Assembly: GCA_028287895.1 (NCBI GenBank)
Contig: JAQBOV010000091.1
Location: 1-64,000, forward strand
From: Mucilaginibacter sp.
GTDB taxonomy: Bacteria; Bacteroidota; Bacteroidia; Sphingobacteriales; Sphingobacteriaceae
Direction: 5' to 3'
DNA length: 64,000 nt
In this document: positions 8,943 to 17,461 of the stretch, one piece after another
Position numbering within the stretch: position 1 is the stretch's first letter
Layout of the letters: each line of letters starts with the position of its first letter
Notes under the pieces: generated by a model
Told to the model about the DNA's origin: nothing
The model's database searches: none
Seen by the model: only the letters and a program-made list of their open reading frames with translations
Program-made: the position numbers and the translations under genes

Positions 8943-8950
8943 CAAATTTA
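8943..8950 (-). promoter_or_regulatory. nrdJ promoter -7 box
   Basis: Read on the minus strand this is TAAATTTG, a perfect TAnnTTTG box, about 55 bases upstream of the nrdJ ATG. The -33 position (about 8970-8973) reads TTGA, a partial match. Confidence 0.5.
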
Positions 8951-8979
8951 TTATTCTGAGCGAGCTAATTCAATTCAGA

Positions 8980-9068
8980 GTTTTCCACACGCTGTGGAGT
9001 CGAAGCTTATTGTTATTATTCTTATACTTTAAACAACTGCTTTACAGGTTATTGTGCGTGTGGAAAAC
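8980..9068. repeat. 13-bp perfect inverted repeat with DnaA-box-like cores
   Basis: GTTTTCCACACGC (8980-8992) and GCGTGTGGAAAAC (9056-9068) are exact reverse complements separated by 63 bases. Each contains TTTTCCACA, which fits the relaxed DnaA-box consensus TTWTNCACA. The left copy also forms a local dyad, TCCACA-CGC-TGTGGA. The left arm begins about 10 bases upstream of the expected -33 region of nrdJ. Confidence 0.75.
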
Positions 9069-9386
9069 TAAAGATTGAAAAATAAATCAGAAATTTTGAG
9101 TTAATTTTGCTATGTTTTTCACTAAATATAAAGATACCCTTTTCTATCAAAAATTTGGCCATTTTGAGATATGGCTGACCAAATTGGATACGAACCTGAT
9201 CTGTAAAATTTAAATAATAATTAAACTATATGAACGTTTTCCGGTATTAATTATAGCACCAAAATTTTACGGATATGGAGATGATAGGAATTTATTGGAA
9301 CTATTACTTTGTCAACCTTGATAAATTATTTCTGAAGGTATGCCAGGCAGAGATTTATTAGTTGTTGCCCCGAAGGCTGTAAAGCC

Positions 9387-9478
9387 CCGGGAAGGTTGGA
9401 AGGTTATTATAGCGGGCATTGTTTTATTTTAATAATTTATAAAACAAGTTTCAACTTTAAAACCTTCCAGCCTTACCG
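9387..9478. repeat. Long nested hairpin at the 3' end of pyk
   Basis: GGTTGGAAGGTT (9394-9405) pairs with AACCTTCCAGCC (9461-9472) with one G-U wobble, and outer bases extend the stem to about 17 pairs. Inside, TTGTTTTAT (9419-9427) pairs perfectly with ATAAAACAA (9439-9447). It begins only a few bases after the pyk stop and may terminate or protect that transcript. It shares its design with other junction hairpins in the window. Confidence 0.7.
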
Positions 9479-9482
9479 CAGC

Positions 9483-10919
9483 TTACTCTACAACACTTAC
9501 CTTAAGCATATTGGTTTTGCCCTGCTTATAGATAGGTACAGCCGCAGTGTTAATGACCACATCACCTACCTCAATCAGGTTCTCAGATTTAAGGATTTCG
9601 TTTACATCACTGATGGTTTGATCCGTGCTTTCCAGTTTATCATAGTAAAAAGCACGCACTCCCCAGACCAGGCTTAAAGCATTCAGCAGGTTTTTGTTGG
9701 ATGTAAATATATAAGTACTGGCTTTGGGCCTGTGGCTTGATATTTCGAACGCAGTATAACCGGATACAGTCATCGACACGATACCTACCGCATTGGTATG
9801 TTCGGCCAGGTAAACTGCCGATCCACATAGCGCATCACTAAGATAATTAGCCGGTGTTGGTGGTGTGATTGGTTCAACGGTGGTGTTAAAAGGATAACCC
9901 AGTTCTTCCACATTCCTTACAATTTTGGCCATTGTTTCAATAACGATCACCGGGAATTCACCTACCGAGGTTTCCCCGCTAAGCATTACCGCATCAGCGC
10001 CGTCCAGTACAGAATTGGCTACGTCATTCACCTCAGCCCTTGTAGGCCGTGGTGTAGTGATCATAGATTCGAGCATTTGGGTGGCAACTATTACCGGTTT
10101 TGACGCTGCACGACATTTCCGGGCGATCATTTTTTGCAGTAATGGAACTTCTTCAAGCGGCATTTCAACGCCCAGGTCGCCGCGGGCGACCATTACACCA
10201 TCGGATGCTTCAATAATGCCGTCAATATTATCAATAGCTTCCGGTTTTTCAACTTTAGCTATTACTCTTGCAGATTTACCGCTACGGGCGATAATGCGTT
10301 TGAGCTCAACAATATCTTCAGCTGTGCGGACAAACGAAAGCCCTATCCACTCCACATCATTTTGCAACGCAAATTCCAGGTTGATCAGGTCTTCTTCGGT
10401 TAAACTCGGGATAGAAACCTTGGTATTGGGCAGGTTAACACCTTTACGCGATGTTAATATACCACCATGAACCACTTCACAAAGCACGGTATCTTTCCGG
10501 TTGGTCTCGATCACCCGCATCTGTATTTTCCCATCATCCAATAAGATGATCTCATTGGGTTTCACATCCTGCGGGAAAGTTTCATAAGTAATGTATATCC
10601 GGTTATCGTCACCGATACATTCATGGGTAGTGATATTAATATGCGTGCCGTTAACAAGGTGGATACCGCCGTCTTTGACCAGTCCGATGCGGATCTTCGG
10701 GCCCTGCAGATCGGCAAGGATGCCTACATTTATTTTGTATTGTTCGTTAAGTTCGCGAATCGTGTCGATCGTTTTTTGATGATCTTCGGGTTTTCCGTGC
10801 GAAAAATTGAGGCGGCATACATTTACACCAGCCTTTATCATAGCTAATAAAATGTCTTTATTGGTTGATGCCGGACCCATTGTGGCAACAATTTTAGTAC
10901 GGTTATAGGATAATTTCAT
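9483..10919 (-). CDS. pyk: Pyruvate kinase
   Basis: The 478-residue enzyme converts phosphoenolpyruvate and ADP to pyruvate and ATP, the last step of glycolysis. The start is placed at the ATG giving MKLSYNRTKIVATMGPAS, which matches the conserved family N-terminus; a longer frame adds 11 non-family residues. Visible signatures are VCRLNFSHG, the active-site region with IIAKVEKPEAIDNIDGI, the MVARGDLGVEMP metal and substrate segment, and ATQMLESM. The A/B barrel is followed by the C-terminal alpha/beta domain. It lies 48 bases downstream of the IPExxxVDY gene on the same strand, a common Bacteroidota arrangement. Confidence 0.97.
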   Translation of the reverse strand: MKLSYNRTKIVATMGPASTNKDILLAMIKAGVNVCRLNFSHGKPEDHQKTIDTIRELNEQYKINVGILADLQGPKIRIGLVKDGGIHLVNGTHINITTHECIGDDNRIYITYETFPQDVKPNEIILLDDGKIQMRVIETNRKDTVLCEVVHGGILTSRKGVNLPNTKVSIPSLTEEDLINLEFALQNDVEWIGLSFVRTAEDIVELKRIIARSGKSARVIAKVEKPEAIDNIDGIIEASDGVMVARGDLGVEMPLEEVPLLQKMIARKCRAASKPVIVATQMLESMITTPRPTRAEVNDVANSVLDGADAVMLSGETSVGEFPVIVIETMAKIVRNVEELGYPFNTTVEPITPPTPANYLSDALCGSAVYLAEHTNAVGIVSMTVSGYTAFEISSHRPKASTYIFTSNKNLLNALSLVWGVRAFYYDKLESTDQTISDVNEILKSENLIEVGDVVINTAAVPIYKQGKTNMLKVSVVE

Positions 10920-10967
10920 ATTTATCAGTTTAAAACAGTGTAACGCATACACTTTTAAAATTTGGCG

Positions 10968-11393
10968 CTAAAATAGCAGATTTTCGCGTGATTTAATTTT
11001 TTTTGGATCAATCTTTACGGCGGCAACAATTTCGGGTATCCGGTTAAGGGCAGTTAACAGCTTATCCAGGTCGTCATCGTCTATGTAATTTTTTATCATC
11101 AAAAAATAATCTGCCTTACGCATTTCGGGCACAAGGTAGCCGTCCGATCCTTTATTGGCTATAAAAAAAAAATCTGTTTGGCTGGCTTCCCAGTGATATT
11201 GATATAATGAGAAAAATACCGGCCCGGATCCCTGAAGAATATCGACTTCAAGGTCAGCCATCTTTAAAAGACCGAAGTTTAAATACTTGTTAATGTGATG
11301 GCAAATACGGTAATCTTTCAGTGATGTTGTGATGGCAATTAACACAAAATCAAGATCGATCTCAAACTTTAAAATTTTCCTGTTCAAAATCAC
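10968..11393 (-). CDS. IPExxxVDY family protein
   Basis: The 141-residue protein carries the family signature in the form VPEMRKADYFLMIKN (about residues 92-106), preceded by a start typical of the family (ILKFEIDLDFVLIAITTSLKDYRICHHIN). The family is confined to Bacteroidota, is of unknown function, and commonly sits between acpP and pyk, as here. No membrane helix or signal peptide is present. It is divergent from acpP and probably co-transcribed with pyk. Confidence 0.85.
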   Translation of the reverse strand: MILNRKILKFEIDLDFVLIAITTSLKDYRICHHINKYLNFGLLKMADLEVDILQGSGPVFFSLYQYHWEASQTDFFFIANKGSDGYLVPEMRKADYFLMIKNYIDDDDLDKLLTALNRIPEIVAAVKIDPKKIKSRENLLF

Positions 11394-11470
11394 TACTTTT
11401 ACGCCGTCAAAAATACAAATTGAAACCCTTGCAATAAAATATTGTTACTTGTATGGCAAAAGTTTTTAGA

Positions 11471-11501
11471 TTTGATATTTGATAGATTTTATTTTTCTTT
11501 G
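11471..11501 (+). promoter_or_regulatory. Probable acpP promoter
   Basis: TTTG at 11471-11474 and TTTCTTTG at 11494-11501 (a one-mismatch TAnnTTTG) are 19 bases apart. The acpP start is 36 bases further. Confidence 0.45.
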
Positions 11502-11537
11502 CACTGAATTTTTATTAATCATTAAACTATAAAGAGT

Positions 11538-11774
11538 ATGTCTGATATCGCTTCAAGAGTAAAAGCTATTATCGTAGAAAAATTAGGTGTTGACGAAAGT
11601 GAAGTAACACCTGAAGCTAGCTTCACCAATGACCTTGGTGCAGATTCGTTAGACACCGTGGAATTAATCATGGAGTTTGAAAAAGAATTTAACGTGGCTA
11701 TTCCTGACGATCAGGCTGAAACTATAGGTACTGTAGGCCAGGCTATCGCTTACCTTGAAAAAAACGTTAAATAA
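11538..11774 (+). CDS. acpP: Acyl carrier protein
   Basis: The 78-residue acidic protein carries growing acyl chains in fatty acid synthesis. The phosphopantetheine attachment serine is Ser37 in [15 protein letters not shown]. Length and acidity are typical. It is the first gene of an acpP-fabF-rnc cluster, with 18 bases to fabF, the usual order in many bacteria. Confidence 0.98.
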   Translation: MSDIASRVKAIIVEKLGVDESEVTPEASFTNDLGADSLDTVELIMEFEKEFNVAIPDDQAETIGTVGQAIAYLEKNVK

Positions 11775-11792
11775 GCTCCCTAATTTTACTAA

Positions 11793-13046
11793 ATGGAGTT
11801 TAAAAGAGTTGTAGTAACCGGGCTTGGGGCACTTACTCCAATTGGCAACAGCGTTCCTGAATATTGGAATTCATTGATCAATGGAGTGAGTGGCGCCGCC
11901 TTAATCAGGAGTTTTGACACCACAAATTTCAAAACCAAATTTGCTTGCGAGGTAAAGAATTTTGATGCGGATGCGTTTTTGGGCCGGAAAGACGCCCGAA
12001 AACTGGATCCCTTTGTTCAATATGCATTATTCTCAACGGAAGAAGCCGTAAAAGACGCTGGATTAGACTTTGAGAAGCTGGATACCAGCCGCATCGGCGT
12101 AATATGGGGATCGGGCATTGGCGGGCTGAAAACATTTTTAGACGAGGTCGTTAACTTTGCCAAAGGGGACGGAACACCACGTTTTAATCCGTTTTTCATT
12201 CCCAAGATGATAGCAGATATAGCTCCCGGCCATATCTCTATTAAATACGGTTTGCGCGGACCAAACTTTACCACGGTTTCCGCTTGTGCCTCATCCAATA
12301 ATTCGCTGATCGATTCATTTAACTATATCCGCCTGGGTAAAGCTAATATGTTTATAAGCGGCGGCTCTGAAGCCATTATTAATGAGGCAGGTATCGGCGG
12401 GTTTAACGCAATGCATGCTTTATCAACCCGTAATGATGATCCGGTTACGGCTTCACGCCCATTTGATCTTGACCGTGATGGATTTGTAGCGGGTGAAGGC
12501 GCCGGAACGATTATTCTGGAAGAATTGGAACATGCCAAAGCACGCGGTGCGAAAATTTATGCGGAAATGGTTGGCGGCGGCATGAGTGCTGATGCCTATC
12601 ACATGACCGCTCCGCATCCTGACGGCCTTGGTGCCGCACTGGTAATGAAAGCTGCCTTGGAAGATGCGGGCCTGAAACCATCTGATATCGATTATGTGAA
12701 TGTTCATGGCACATCGACGCCAATTGGTGATCCGCAGGAAGTTAAAGCGATACAGGATACGTTTGGCGATGATATTTATCGCATAAATATCAGCTCGACC
12801 AAATCTATGACCGGCCATTTGCTGGGTGCTGCGGGAGCTATTGAGGCTATCGCCGCTATATTAGCTACTAAAAATGATGTTATCCCCCCAACGATCAACC
12901 ATTTTACCGATGATCCGGCCTTTGATCCTAAAATAAACTTTACGTTTAATACTGCTCAAAAAAGAGTAGTCAGGGTAGCCCAAAGCAACGGATTTGGTTT
13001 TGGAGGCCATAACGCTTCAGTAATATTTAAAAAGTACGAAGATTAA
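11793..13046 (+). CDS. fabF: Beta-ketoacyl-ACP synthase II
   Basis: The 417-residue thiolase-fold enzyme condenses malonyl-ACP with acyl-ACP during chain elongation. The Cys-His-His triad is visible: Cys165 in TVSACASSNN, the first His in VNVHGTSTPIGD, and the second in STKSMTGHLLGAAGA. The C-terminal NGFGFGGHNAS motif is also present. It directly follows acpP and precedes rnc by 9 bases, consistent with one transcript. Confidence 0.98.
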   Translation: MEFKRVVVTGLGALTPIGNSVPEYWNSLINGVSGAALIRSFDTTNFKTKFACEVKNFDADAFLGRKDARKLDPFVQYALFSTEEAVKDAGLDFEKLDTSRIGVIWGSGIGGLKTFLDEVVNFAKGDGTPRFNPFFIPKMIADIAPGHISIKYGLRGPNFTTVSACASSNNSLIDSFNYIRLGKANMFISGGSEAIINEAGIGGFNAMHALSTRNDDPVTASRPFDLDRDGFVAGEGAGTIILEELEHAKARGAKIYAEMVGGGMSADAYHMTAPHPDGLGAALVMKAALEDAGLKPSDIDYVNVHGTSTPIGDPQEVKAIQDTFGDDIYRINISSTKSMTGHLLGAAGAIEAIAAILATKNDVIPPTINHFTDDPAFDPKINFTFNTAQKRVVRVAQSNGFGFGGHNASVIFKKYED

Positions 13047-13055
13047 ATATATTGA

Positions 13056-13781
13056 ATGCCAATAAGACGGTTTTACAAGCTTTATTTATCGCCCAATAGA
13101 AAATACGTAAAATCATTAAAGAATTTGCTCGGATTCGTACCGGGCAATTTATCGTTATACCGGTTGGCGTTTCGGCACAAGTCGGTTGCCCAGAATGTAA
13201 AAAAAGGTGTAAAGAACAGCAATGAACGCCTCGAATTTTTAGGTGATGCGGTATTGGGAAGTGTGGTGGCCGAAGTGCTTTTTAAGCTCTATCCTTATGA
13301 GGATGAAGGGTTTCTGACCGAACTGCGTTCGAAAATTGTTAACCGGGTAAACCTTAACCAGTTAGCCCGGAAGCTTGGTTTTGAACAACTCATACAGTAC
13401 GATAATCGTATGGTCAACTCCTCGCGCCAGGGCTCATTACTGGGCGATGCCTTTGAGGCTTTAATAGGCGCTGTTTATTTGGACAAGGGCTATGATTTTA
13501 CCCGGAACTTCCTTATTAACCATATTATCAAGTCGCATATTGATATTCACCGGCTTGAACAAACAGAGACTAATTTTAAGAGCAAACTGATAGAATGGTG
13601 CCAGCGCCACGGAAAGGATATTACTTTTGAACTGATAGAAAACCAGGAAGGCGAAAGCAATAAACTATTTACAGTGCAAGCCAGTATTGATGGCGAAATT
13701 ATGGGTCAGGGCAAAGAGTTTAATAAAAAGAATGCCGAAAAGCTGGCTGCTGAAAAAGCATGTGAGGTGTTGGCTATTTGA
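13056..13781 (+). CDS. rnc: Ribonuclease III
   Basis: This 241-residue enzyme cleaves double-stranded RNA in rRNA maturation and mRNA turnover. The catalytic signature NERLEFLGDAVLG lies near residues 52-64 and the second acidic cluster is in GDAFEALIGAVYLD. A C-terminal double-stranded RNA-binding domain spans about residues 170-240. The N-terminus has about 25 residues before the nuclease domain, usual for Bacteroidota. It is the last gene of the acpP-fabF-rnc operon. Confidence 0.97.
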   Translation: MPIRRFYKLYLSPNRKYVKSLKNLLGFVPGNLSLYRLAFRHKSVAQNVKKGVKNSNERLEFLGDAVLGSVVAEVLFKLYPYEDEGFLTELRSKIVNRVNLNQLARKLGFEQLIQYDNRMVNSSRQGSLLGDAFEALIGAVYLDKGYDFTRNFLINHIIKSHIDIHRLEQTETNFKSKLIEWCQRHGKDITFELIENQEGESNKLFTVQASIDGEIMGQGKEFNKKNAEKLAAEKACEVLAI

Positions 13782-13853
13782 TGAAGTCCGCAAGCCGCTA
13801 AAGCCGTCTGATGCAATGCACTTATAAGTTCAGAATCATCTTTCGGCCTTGTC

Positions 13854-14612
13854 TCAATAAAGCTTCTGCAAGTTAACCTCCGGCCTGTTTTTATTCTGCT
13901 GGTAATACGCCAGTGATTTTTTAATATACATTATTAATTGGTAATCGTTCCATTCTTTCAAATCCTCAAACGATGGAGTAAAAGTCTCCATAAACTTCTG
14001 CACCTCATTATCAGGCAGTTTGGTGATATTTTTTACCAGTTCTATAGTATATCTTCTATGTATCTCGCTATACTCCAGTTCATTTTTTGAGTAAGCTGCA
14101 AACCTGCGGGCATTGCCCGGTGTCTTGCCGAATAGTTCATAAAAGCCGGTTAATGGTGAATTTAAAAATGACCATACAGGTGGCTTGCCATTATAAAAAG
14201 TACCCTGGCTGCGGTATTGGCGCATTACCTCATTTAATTCCTGCTTTTTGGTTTGCTCCTTAATGGTCACCTCGTTCAGTTGTATCACCGGTTGCATATT
14301 TATGGCCAGTTCATATGAACTGGTCACAACTATTTTTTGCGGGGTGTATCCGATTTTGGTAATAAGTAAAGTGTCCCCGACCGATGCTTTGATGGCGAAC
14401 CCACCCAGTTCGTCGCTCATCATCTCTACCTGGCTTTTCATGTCGGTGATCACCGCCTGCGGTATTTTTTCTAATGAACTTTTTTTAAATACGACACCCT
14501 TTATGGTGAAAACCTGCCCGCCCCCTGCCGGACGGCCCTGCTGGGCATAGACAAAGCCATGCAGGCAATAAAGCATCAAAAGGGTTAAAAATATTTTATA
14601 GCGTAAGCGCAT
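13854..14612 (-). CDS. Secreted protein with carboxypeptidase-regulatory-like (CarboxypepD_reg-like) domain
   Basis: The start chosen (MRLRYKIFLTLLMLYCLHGF, cleavage near VYAQ) gives a clear signal peptide; the open frame extends 33 residues further upstream without one. Residues about 35-115 form a CarboxypepD_reg-like beta-sandwich of the kind found at the start of SusC-type receptors (FTIKGVVFKKSSLEKIPQ, then GDTLLITKIGYTPQKI). The remaining 130 residues are helical and charged and I do not recognise them. The domain points to an outer-membrane or periplasmic role; specific function unknown. It is convergent with rnc and divergent from yicC. Confidence 0.7.
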   Translation of the reverse strand: MRLRYKIFLTLLMLYCLHGFVYAQQGRPAGGGQVFTIKGVVFKKSSLEKIPQAVITDMKSQVEMMSDELGGFAIKASVGDTLLITKIGYTPQKIVVTSSYELAINMQPVIQLNEVTIKEQTKKQELNEVMRQYRSQGTFYNGKPPVWSFLNSPLTGFYELFGKTPGNARRFAAYSKNELEYSEIHRRYTIELVKNITKLPDNEVQKFMETFTPSFEDLKEWNDYQLIMYIKKSLAYYQQNKNRPEVNLQKLY

Positions 14613-14771
14613 CCATGGTTTAAAACGCAAAATTAGGAATTGTCGATGGTATATAATGTAAAAAGATGTTAAACTTAGCGCTGGAGTGACCGGCGACTGG
14701 TTGGGATGCAAGTTTATAATAAACGGGTAACTAATCTCTGATCTCCAATCAAATCTCTAACTCAAAAAACC

Positions 14772-14779
14772 TATCTTTG
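14772..14779 (+). promoter_or_regulatory. yicC promoter -7 box next to the start codon
   Basis: TATCTTTG is a perfect TAnnTTTG box ending 3 bases before the ATG at 14783. Transcription would begin about at the start codon, giving a leaderless or nearly leaderless mRNA. No good -33 TTTG was seen. Confidence 0.55.
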
Positions 14780-14782
14780 CGC

Positions 14783-15658
14783 ATGATAAAATCAATGACA
14801 GGGTATGGCATTGCCAGTTTCGACTCGGGCAGTACAAAATATACTGTTGAAATTAAATCTCTGAATAGTAAGTTTCTCGAACTTTCGCTTCGCATTCCCA
14901 AAGCCTTTTCTGAAAAAGAATTTCAGTTGCGTAATGAGTGCAACAAGCAAATAGAACGCGGAAAAGTAAACTTATCGATCAATGTTGAACAAGCAGATTC
15001 ATCCGTGAAGGCTGCCGGAATTGACGCCGATTTACTGAAAAATTACTACAACCAGCTAAAAAAGGTCAGCAATGATCTGGGCGAACCGACCGGCAATTTG
15101 CTCCAGTTGGCCCTTGGCCTGCCCGAAGTGGTGAAATATGATGAAGAAACGGTATCAGAAGAGGAGTGGCGCGTGGTTGAAAAAACCTTTCAGCAGGCTT
15201 TAACAGCTTTTCAGCAATTCAGGACCGATGAAGGGGGGGTGCTGGAGCAGGATGTAAAATATCGCATCGGCATCATCCTGAAAAATCTTGAACTGGTAGA
15301 GGTGGAAGAACCTAAACGTGTTCCGCTGATCAAAGAAAGATTGAACCAGTTTTTAATTGAAGCAGTAGCCCGCGAAAGCATAGACCAGAACCGTTTTGAG
15401 CAGGAATTGATCTATTACATTGATAAGCTCGATATTACAGAAGAAAAAATACGCCTGAAAAGTCACTGCGATTACTTTATTGAAACATTGAAAAACGCGG
15501 ATGCCAATGGTAAAAAGTTAGGTTTCATTTCCCAGGAGATAGGCCGTGAGATAAATACACTGGGCTCAAAAGCAAACGATGCCAATATCCAGAAACTGGT
15601 AGTCGGCATGAAAGAAGAGCTTGAAAAAATTAAAGAACAGTTACTTAATGTGTTGTAG
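14783..15658 (+). CDS. yicC: YicC/YloC family endoribonuclease
   Basis: The 291-residue protein begins MIKSMTGYGIASF, the family hallmark, and ends with the conserved region around QEIGREINTLGSKANDA near residues 252-268. YicC/YloC proteins are now regarded as endoribonucleases acting on mRNA or small RNA. An in-frame TTG six bases upstream lies inside the -7 box and is rejected as a start. It is followed by gmk after an 84-base gap that contains a hairpin; yicC-gmk linkage is widespread. Confidence 0.92.
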   Translation: MIKSMTGYGIASFDSGSTKYTVEIKSLNSKFLELSLRIPKAFSEKEFQLRNECNKQIERGKVNLSINVEQADSSVKAAGIDADLLKNYYNQLKKVSNDLGEPTGNLLQLALGLPEVVKYDEETVSEEEWRVVEKTFQQALTAFQQFRTDEGGVLEQDVKYRIGIILKNLELVEVEEPKRVPLIKERLNQFLIEAVARESIDQNRFEQELIYYIDKLDITEEKIRLKSHCDYFIETLKNADANGKKLGFISQEIGREINTLGSKANDANIQKLVVGMKEELEKIKEQLLNVL

Positions 15659-15660
15659 AC

Positions 15661-15722
15661 GTTGTAAAGTTGGAATGTTATTTCATAACGGGTAACCAAC
15701 GCGAACCTTTCAACTTTACAAC
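15661..15722. repeat. Hairpin between yicC and gmk
   Basis: GTTGTAAAGTTG (15661-15672) and CAACTTTACAAC (15711-15722) are a perfect 12-bp inverted repeat; inside, GTTAT (15677-15681) pairs with ATAAC (15685-15689). It lies directly after the yicC stop and 20 bases before gmk. There is no T run, so it may be a processing or stability element instead of a terminator. Confidence 0.7.
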
Positions 15723-15742
15723 CTTATGACCTTTCAACAAAA

Positions 15743-16312
15743 ATGAAAGAAGGAAAACTCATTATATTTTCGGCACCGTCAGGAGCAGGTAAAACAACTA
15801 TTGTACAGCATCTGCTTACTAAAACACCTGGCCTTGAATTTTCTATTTCTGCAACAACACGAAAAGCCCGCGGGGATGAAAGGGATGGCAAAGATTATTA
15901 TTTTATAAGTAAGGAAGAATTTTTGCACCTGATCGCTAAAAAGTATTTTGTGGAGTTTGAGGAAGTTTACTCGGGTACATTTTATGGTACGCTGCGTACT
16001 GAAATCGAACGTATCTGGAAAAAGGGTAAAACAGTCATATTCGATATTGATGTGGAGGGCGGCCTGCACCTCAAACGCAAATACGGCGAAGCGGCATTGG
16101 CCATCTTTGTTCAGCCGCCATCATTGGAGGTACTAAAGGAACGATTAGCCGGACGCGGTACTGACAGCGAAGAAAAATTGCAGGAAAGATTCGCAAAAGC
16201 AGAAAAAGAATTGAATTACGCCCCGCAATTTGATATTATCCTGAAAAATCACGATCTTCAAACGGCATGTGTTGAGGCGGAGGAATTGGTTCTAAATTTC
16301 CTTCAAAAGTAA
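15743..16312 (+). CDS. gmk: Guanylate kinase
   Basis: This 189-residue P-loop kinase phosphorylates GMP to GDP. The Walker A motif is SAPSGAGKTTIVQHLL near residues 9-24, followed by the GMP-binding ISATTRKARGDERDGKDYYF segment. VIFDIDVEGG holds the Walker B region. Length is typical. It follows yicC on the same strand. Confidence 0.97.
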   Translation: MKEGKLIIFSAPSGAGKTTIVQHLLTKTPGLEFSISATTRKARGDERDGKDYYFISKEEFLHLIAKKYFVEFEEVYSGTFYGTLRTEIERIWKKGKTVIFDIDVEGGLHLKRKYGEAALAIFVQPPSLEVLKERLAGRGTDSEEKLQERFAKAEKELNYAPQFDIILKNHDLQTACVEAEELVLNFLQK

Positions 16313-16797
16313 GTTCATCTAAATAGTTTGGAGTTTGCATTTTTTAGGTGTGGGCACATCCGTACAAGGATTTGTTATTATACAAAAAAAGCTTTGCCCT
16401 GGCCATGGAGATACCTGTTGTTACCAAACAAACTCAGAGGAACAGACTTATTCTCTGATAAATCAGGTTCGCAGATCTTCCCGTTCAGCAAGTATTTGTA
16501 TGATGGCGGCTTATCGTAAAAGCATTTATCCAAATCATTTTGTAAGCAAATTAACTGATGTGGATATGGACAATAGCGGGAGACAAGGGTGGCTGGAATC
16601 GCCCAAAGCATGCCATTACATTTCCAAAGAAGTTGATGATAAGTTATATGCCTTATCAGATGAAACAGGAAGAATTGTTCAATACATGATCGATAAGCCG
16701 GTAAGTTCGGCGCAGGATAAATTAATGGAGTTGCAAACCCCCTACTGCAAATTGCCAACCGTTCGCTGACCATGCTAACTAAAAACTGCAAACTAAA
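16313..16797 (+). other. Interval between gmk and nadD with doubtful coding content
   Basis: This 485-base stretch has overlapping open frames on both strands, none matching a family I know. The best candidate is listed separately at 16500-16769. The rest shows no promoter box, hairpin or repeat that I can support. The last 35 bases before nadD are C/A-rich (ACTAAAAACTGCAAACTAAA). Confidence 0.4.
16500..16769 (+). CDS. Doubtful hypothetical protein, 89 residues
   Basis: An ATG-to-stop frame giving a protein with a plausible charged, amphipathic pattern in its middle (VSKLTDVDMDNSG, then LSDETGRIVQYMIDKP). The frame stays open upstream to 16335 but that part (with CPGHGDTCCYQ) looks non-coding. 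A minus-strand frame covers the same bases. It may be a degraded gene or a chance frame. No function is suggested. Confidence 0.25.
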   Translation: MMAAYRKSIYPNHFVSKLTDVDMDNSGRQGWLESPKACHYISKEVDDKLYALSDETGRIVQYMIDKPVSSAQDKLMELQTPYCKLPTVR

Positions 16798-17376
16798 ATG
16801 AAAGTAGGTTTACTCTTCGGGTCGTTCAACCCAATACATATCGGACATTTGATCATAGCCAACTACATGGCCAACTATACCGAGCTTGATAAGGTATGGC
16901 TGGTCGTATCGCCACAAAATCCTTTGAAGAAATATGGCGACCTGATCAACACTTATGACCGCCTGGAGATGGCCAAACTGGCCACTGATAATTCAAACAA
17001 TATAGCTGTAAGCGATGTAGAGTTGAGGCTGCCGCAACCATCATACACTATTGATACGCTGGTTCATTTGAAAGAGAAATATCCCGAACATGAATTTGCT
17101 ATTATCATGGGATCGGATAACCTGGGCAGCTTACATAAGTGGAAAAATTATAAGATGATATTACGTGATTACCGTATTTATGTATATCCCAGACCCGGAT
17201 ATGAAAATGCAGAATTTGCTTCACACGCTTCGGTAACCATCACCATGACCCCTTTAATGGAGTTATCCGCCACGTTTATCCGTAAATCGTTGTCCGAAAA
17301 AAAGAACGTACAGTACTTTGTTCCTGATCCTGTGCTGGAGTTTATTGAAAGTAAGAATTTATACAGAAACGGGTAA
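16798..17376 (+). CDS. nadD: Nicotinate-nucleotide adenylyltransferase
   Basis: The 192-residue enzyme adenylates nicotinic acid mononucleotide in NAD synthesis. The nucleotidyltransferase motif GSFNPIHIGH is at residues 8-17 and the second signature is LSATFIRKSLSE near residues 156-167. The family's SD segment is seen in IIMGSDNLGSLHKWKN. Length is normal. It is on the same strand as yicC and gmk but separated from gmk by 485 bases. Confidence 0.96.
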   Translation: MKVGLLFGSFNPIHIGHLIIANYMANYTELDKVWLVVSPQNPLKKYGDLINTYDRLEMAKLATDNSNNIAVSDVELRLPQPSYTIDTLVHLKEKYPEHEFAIIMGSDNLGSLHKWKNYKMILRDYRIYVYPRPGYENAEFASHASVTITMTPLMELSATFIRKSLSEKKNVQYFVPDPVLEFIESKNLYRNG

Positions 17377-17461
17377 TTTTAATTCGCCCCCCTGTATAAC
17401 TTTCACAGGTTTAAAACCGTAAAAAGATATTTAAATCTGTTTGTCTAAAAATACGGTAGTT

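Larger units (their letters stand above)
8888..9386. other. Noncoding upstream region of nrdJ
   Basis: About 500 AT-rich bases with no convincing gene. It holds the nrdJ promoter (8943-8950), a widely spaced 13-bp inverted repeat (8980-9068) and a small GC-rich hairpin at 9369-9391 (CCCG/CGGG outer and GGCT/AGCC inner pairing). I searched the minus strand for a cobalamin riboswitch and found no B12 box or GCCACTG element. Confidence 0.6.

Noticed and set aside
5943-9032. Open frames antisense to nrdJ (for example 7572-7904 and 8607-9032)
   Set aside because: They are shadows of the strongly conserved nrdJ codons on the other strand and have no protein-like composition or start signals.
8980-9068. 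Chromosomal replication origin
   Set aside because: Only two DnaA-box-like sites occur, with no clustered boxes and no dnaA, gidA or similar neighbour. A local regulatory site is simpler.
8888-9386. Cobalamin riboswitch in front of nrdJ
   Set aside because: A B12-dependent enzyme made this likely, but neither strand shows a B12 box, the GCCACTG element or the usual multi-helix layout.
16378-16791. 137-residue minus-strand frame between gmk and nadD
   Set aside because: No family pattern, many Cys/Tyr/Pro in odd contexts, and it opposes the direction of both neighbours.
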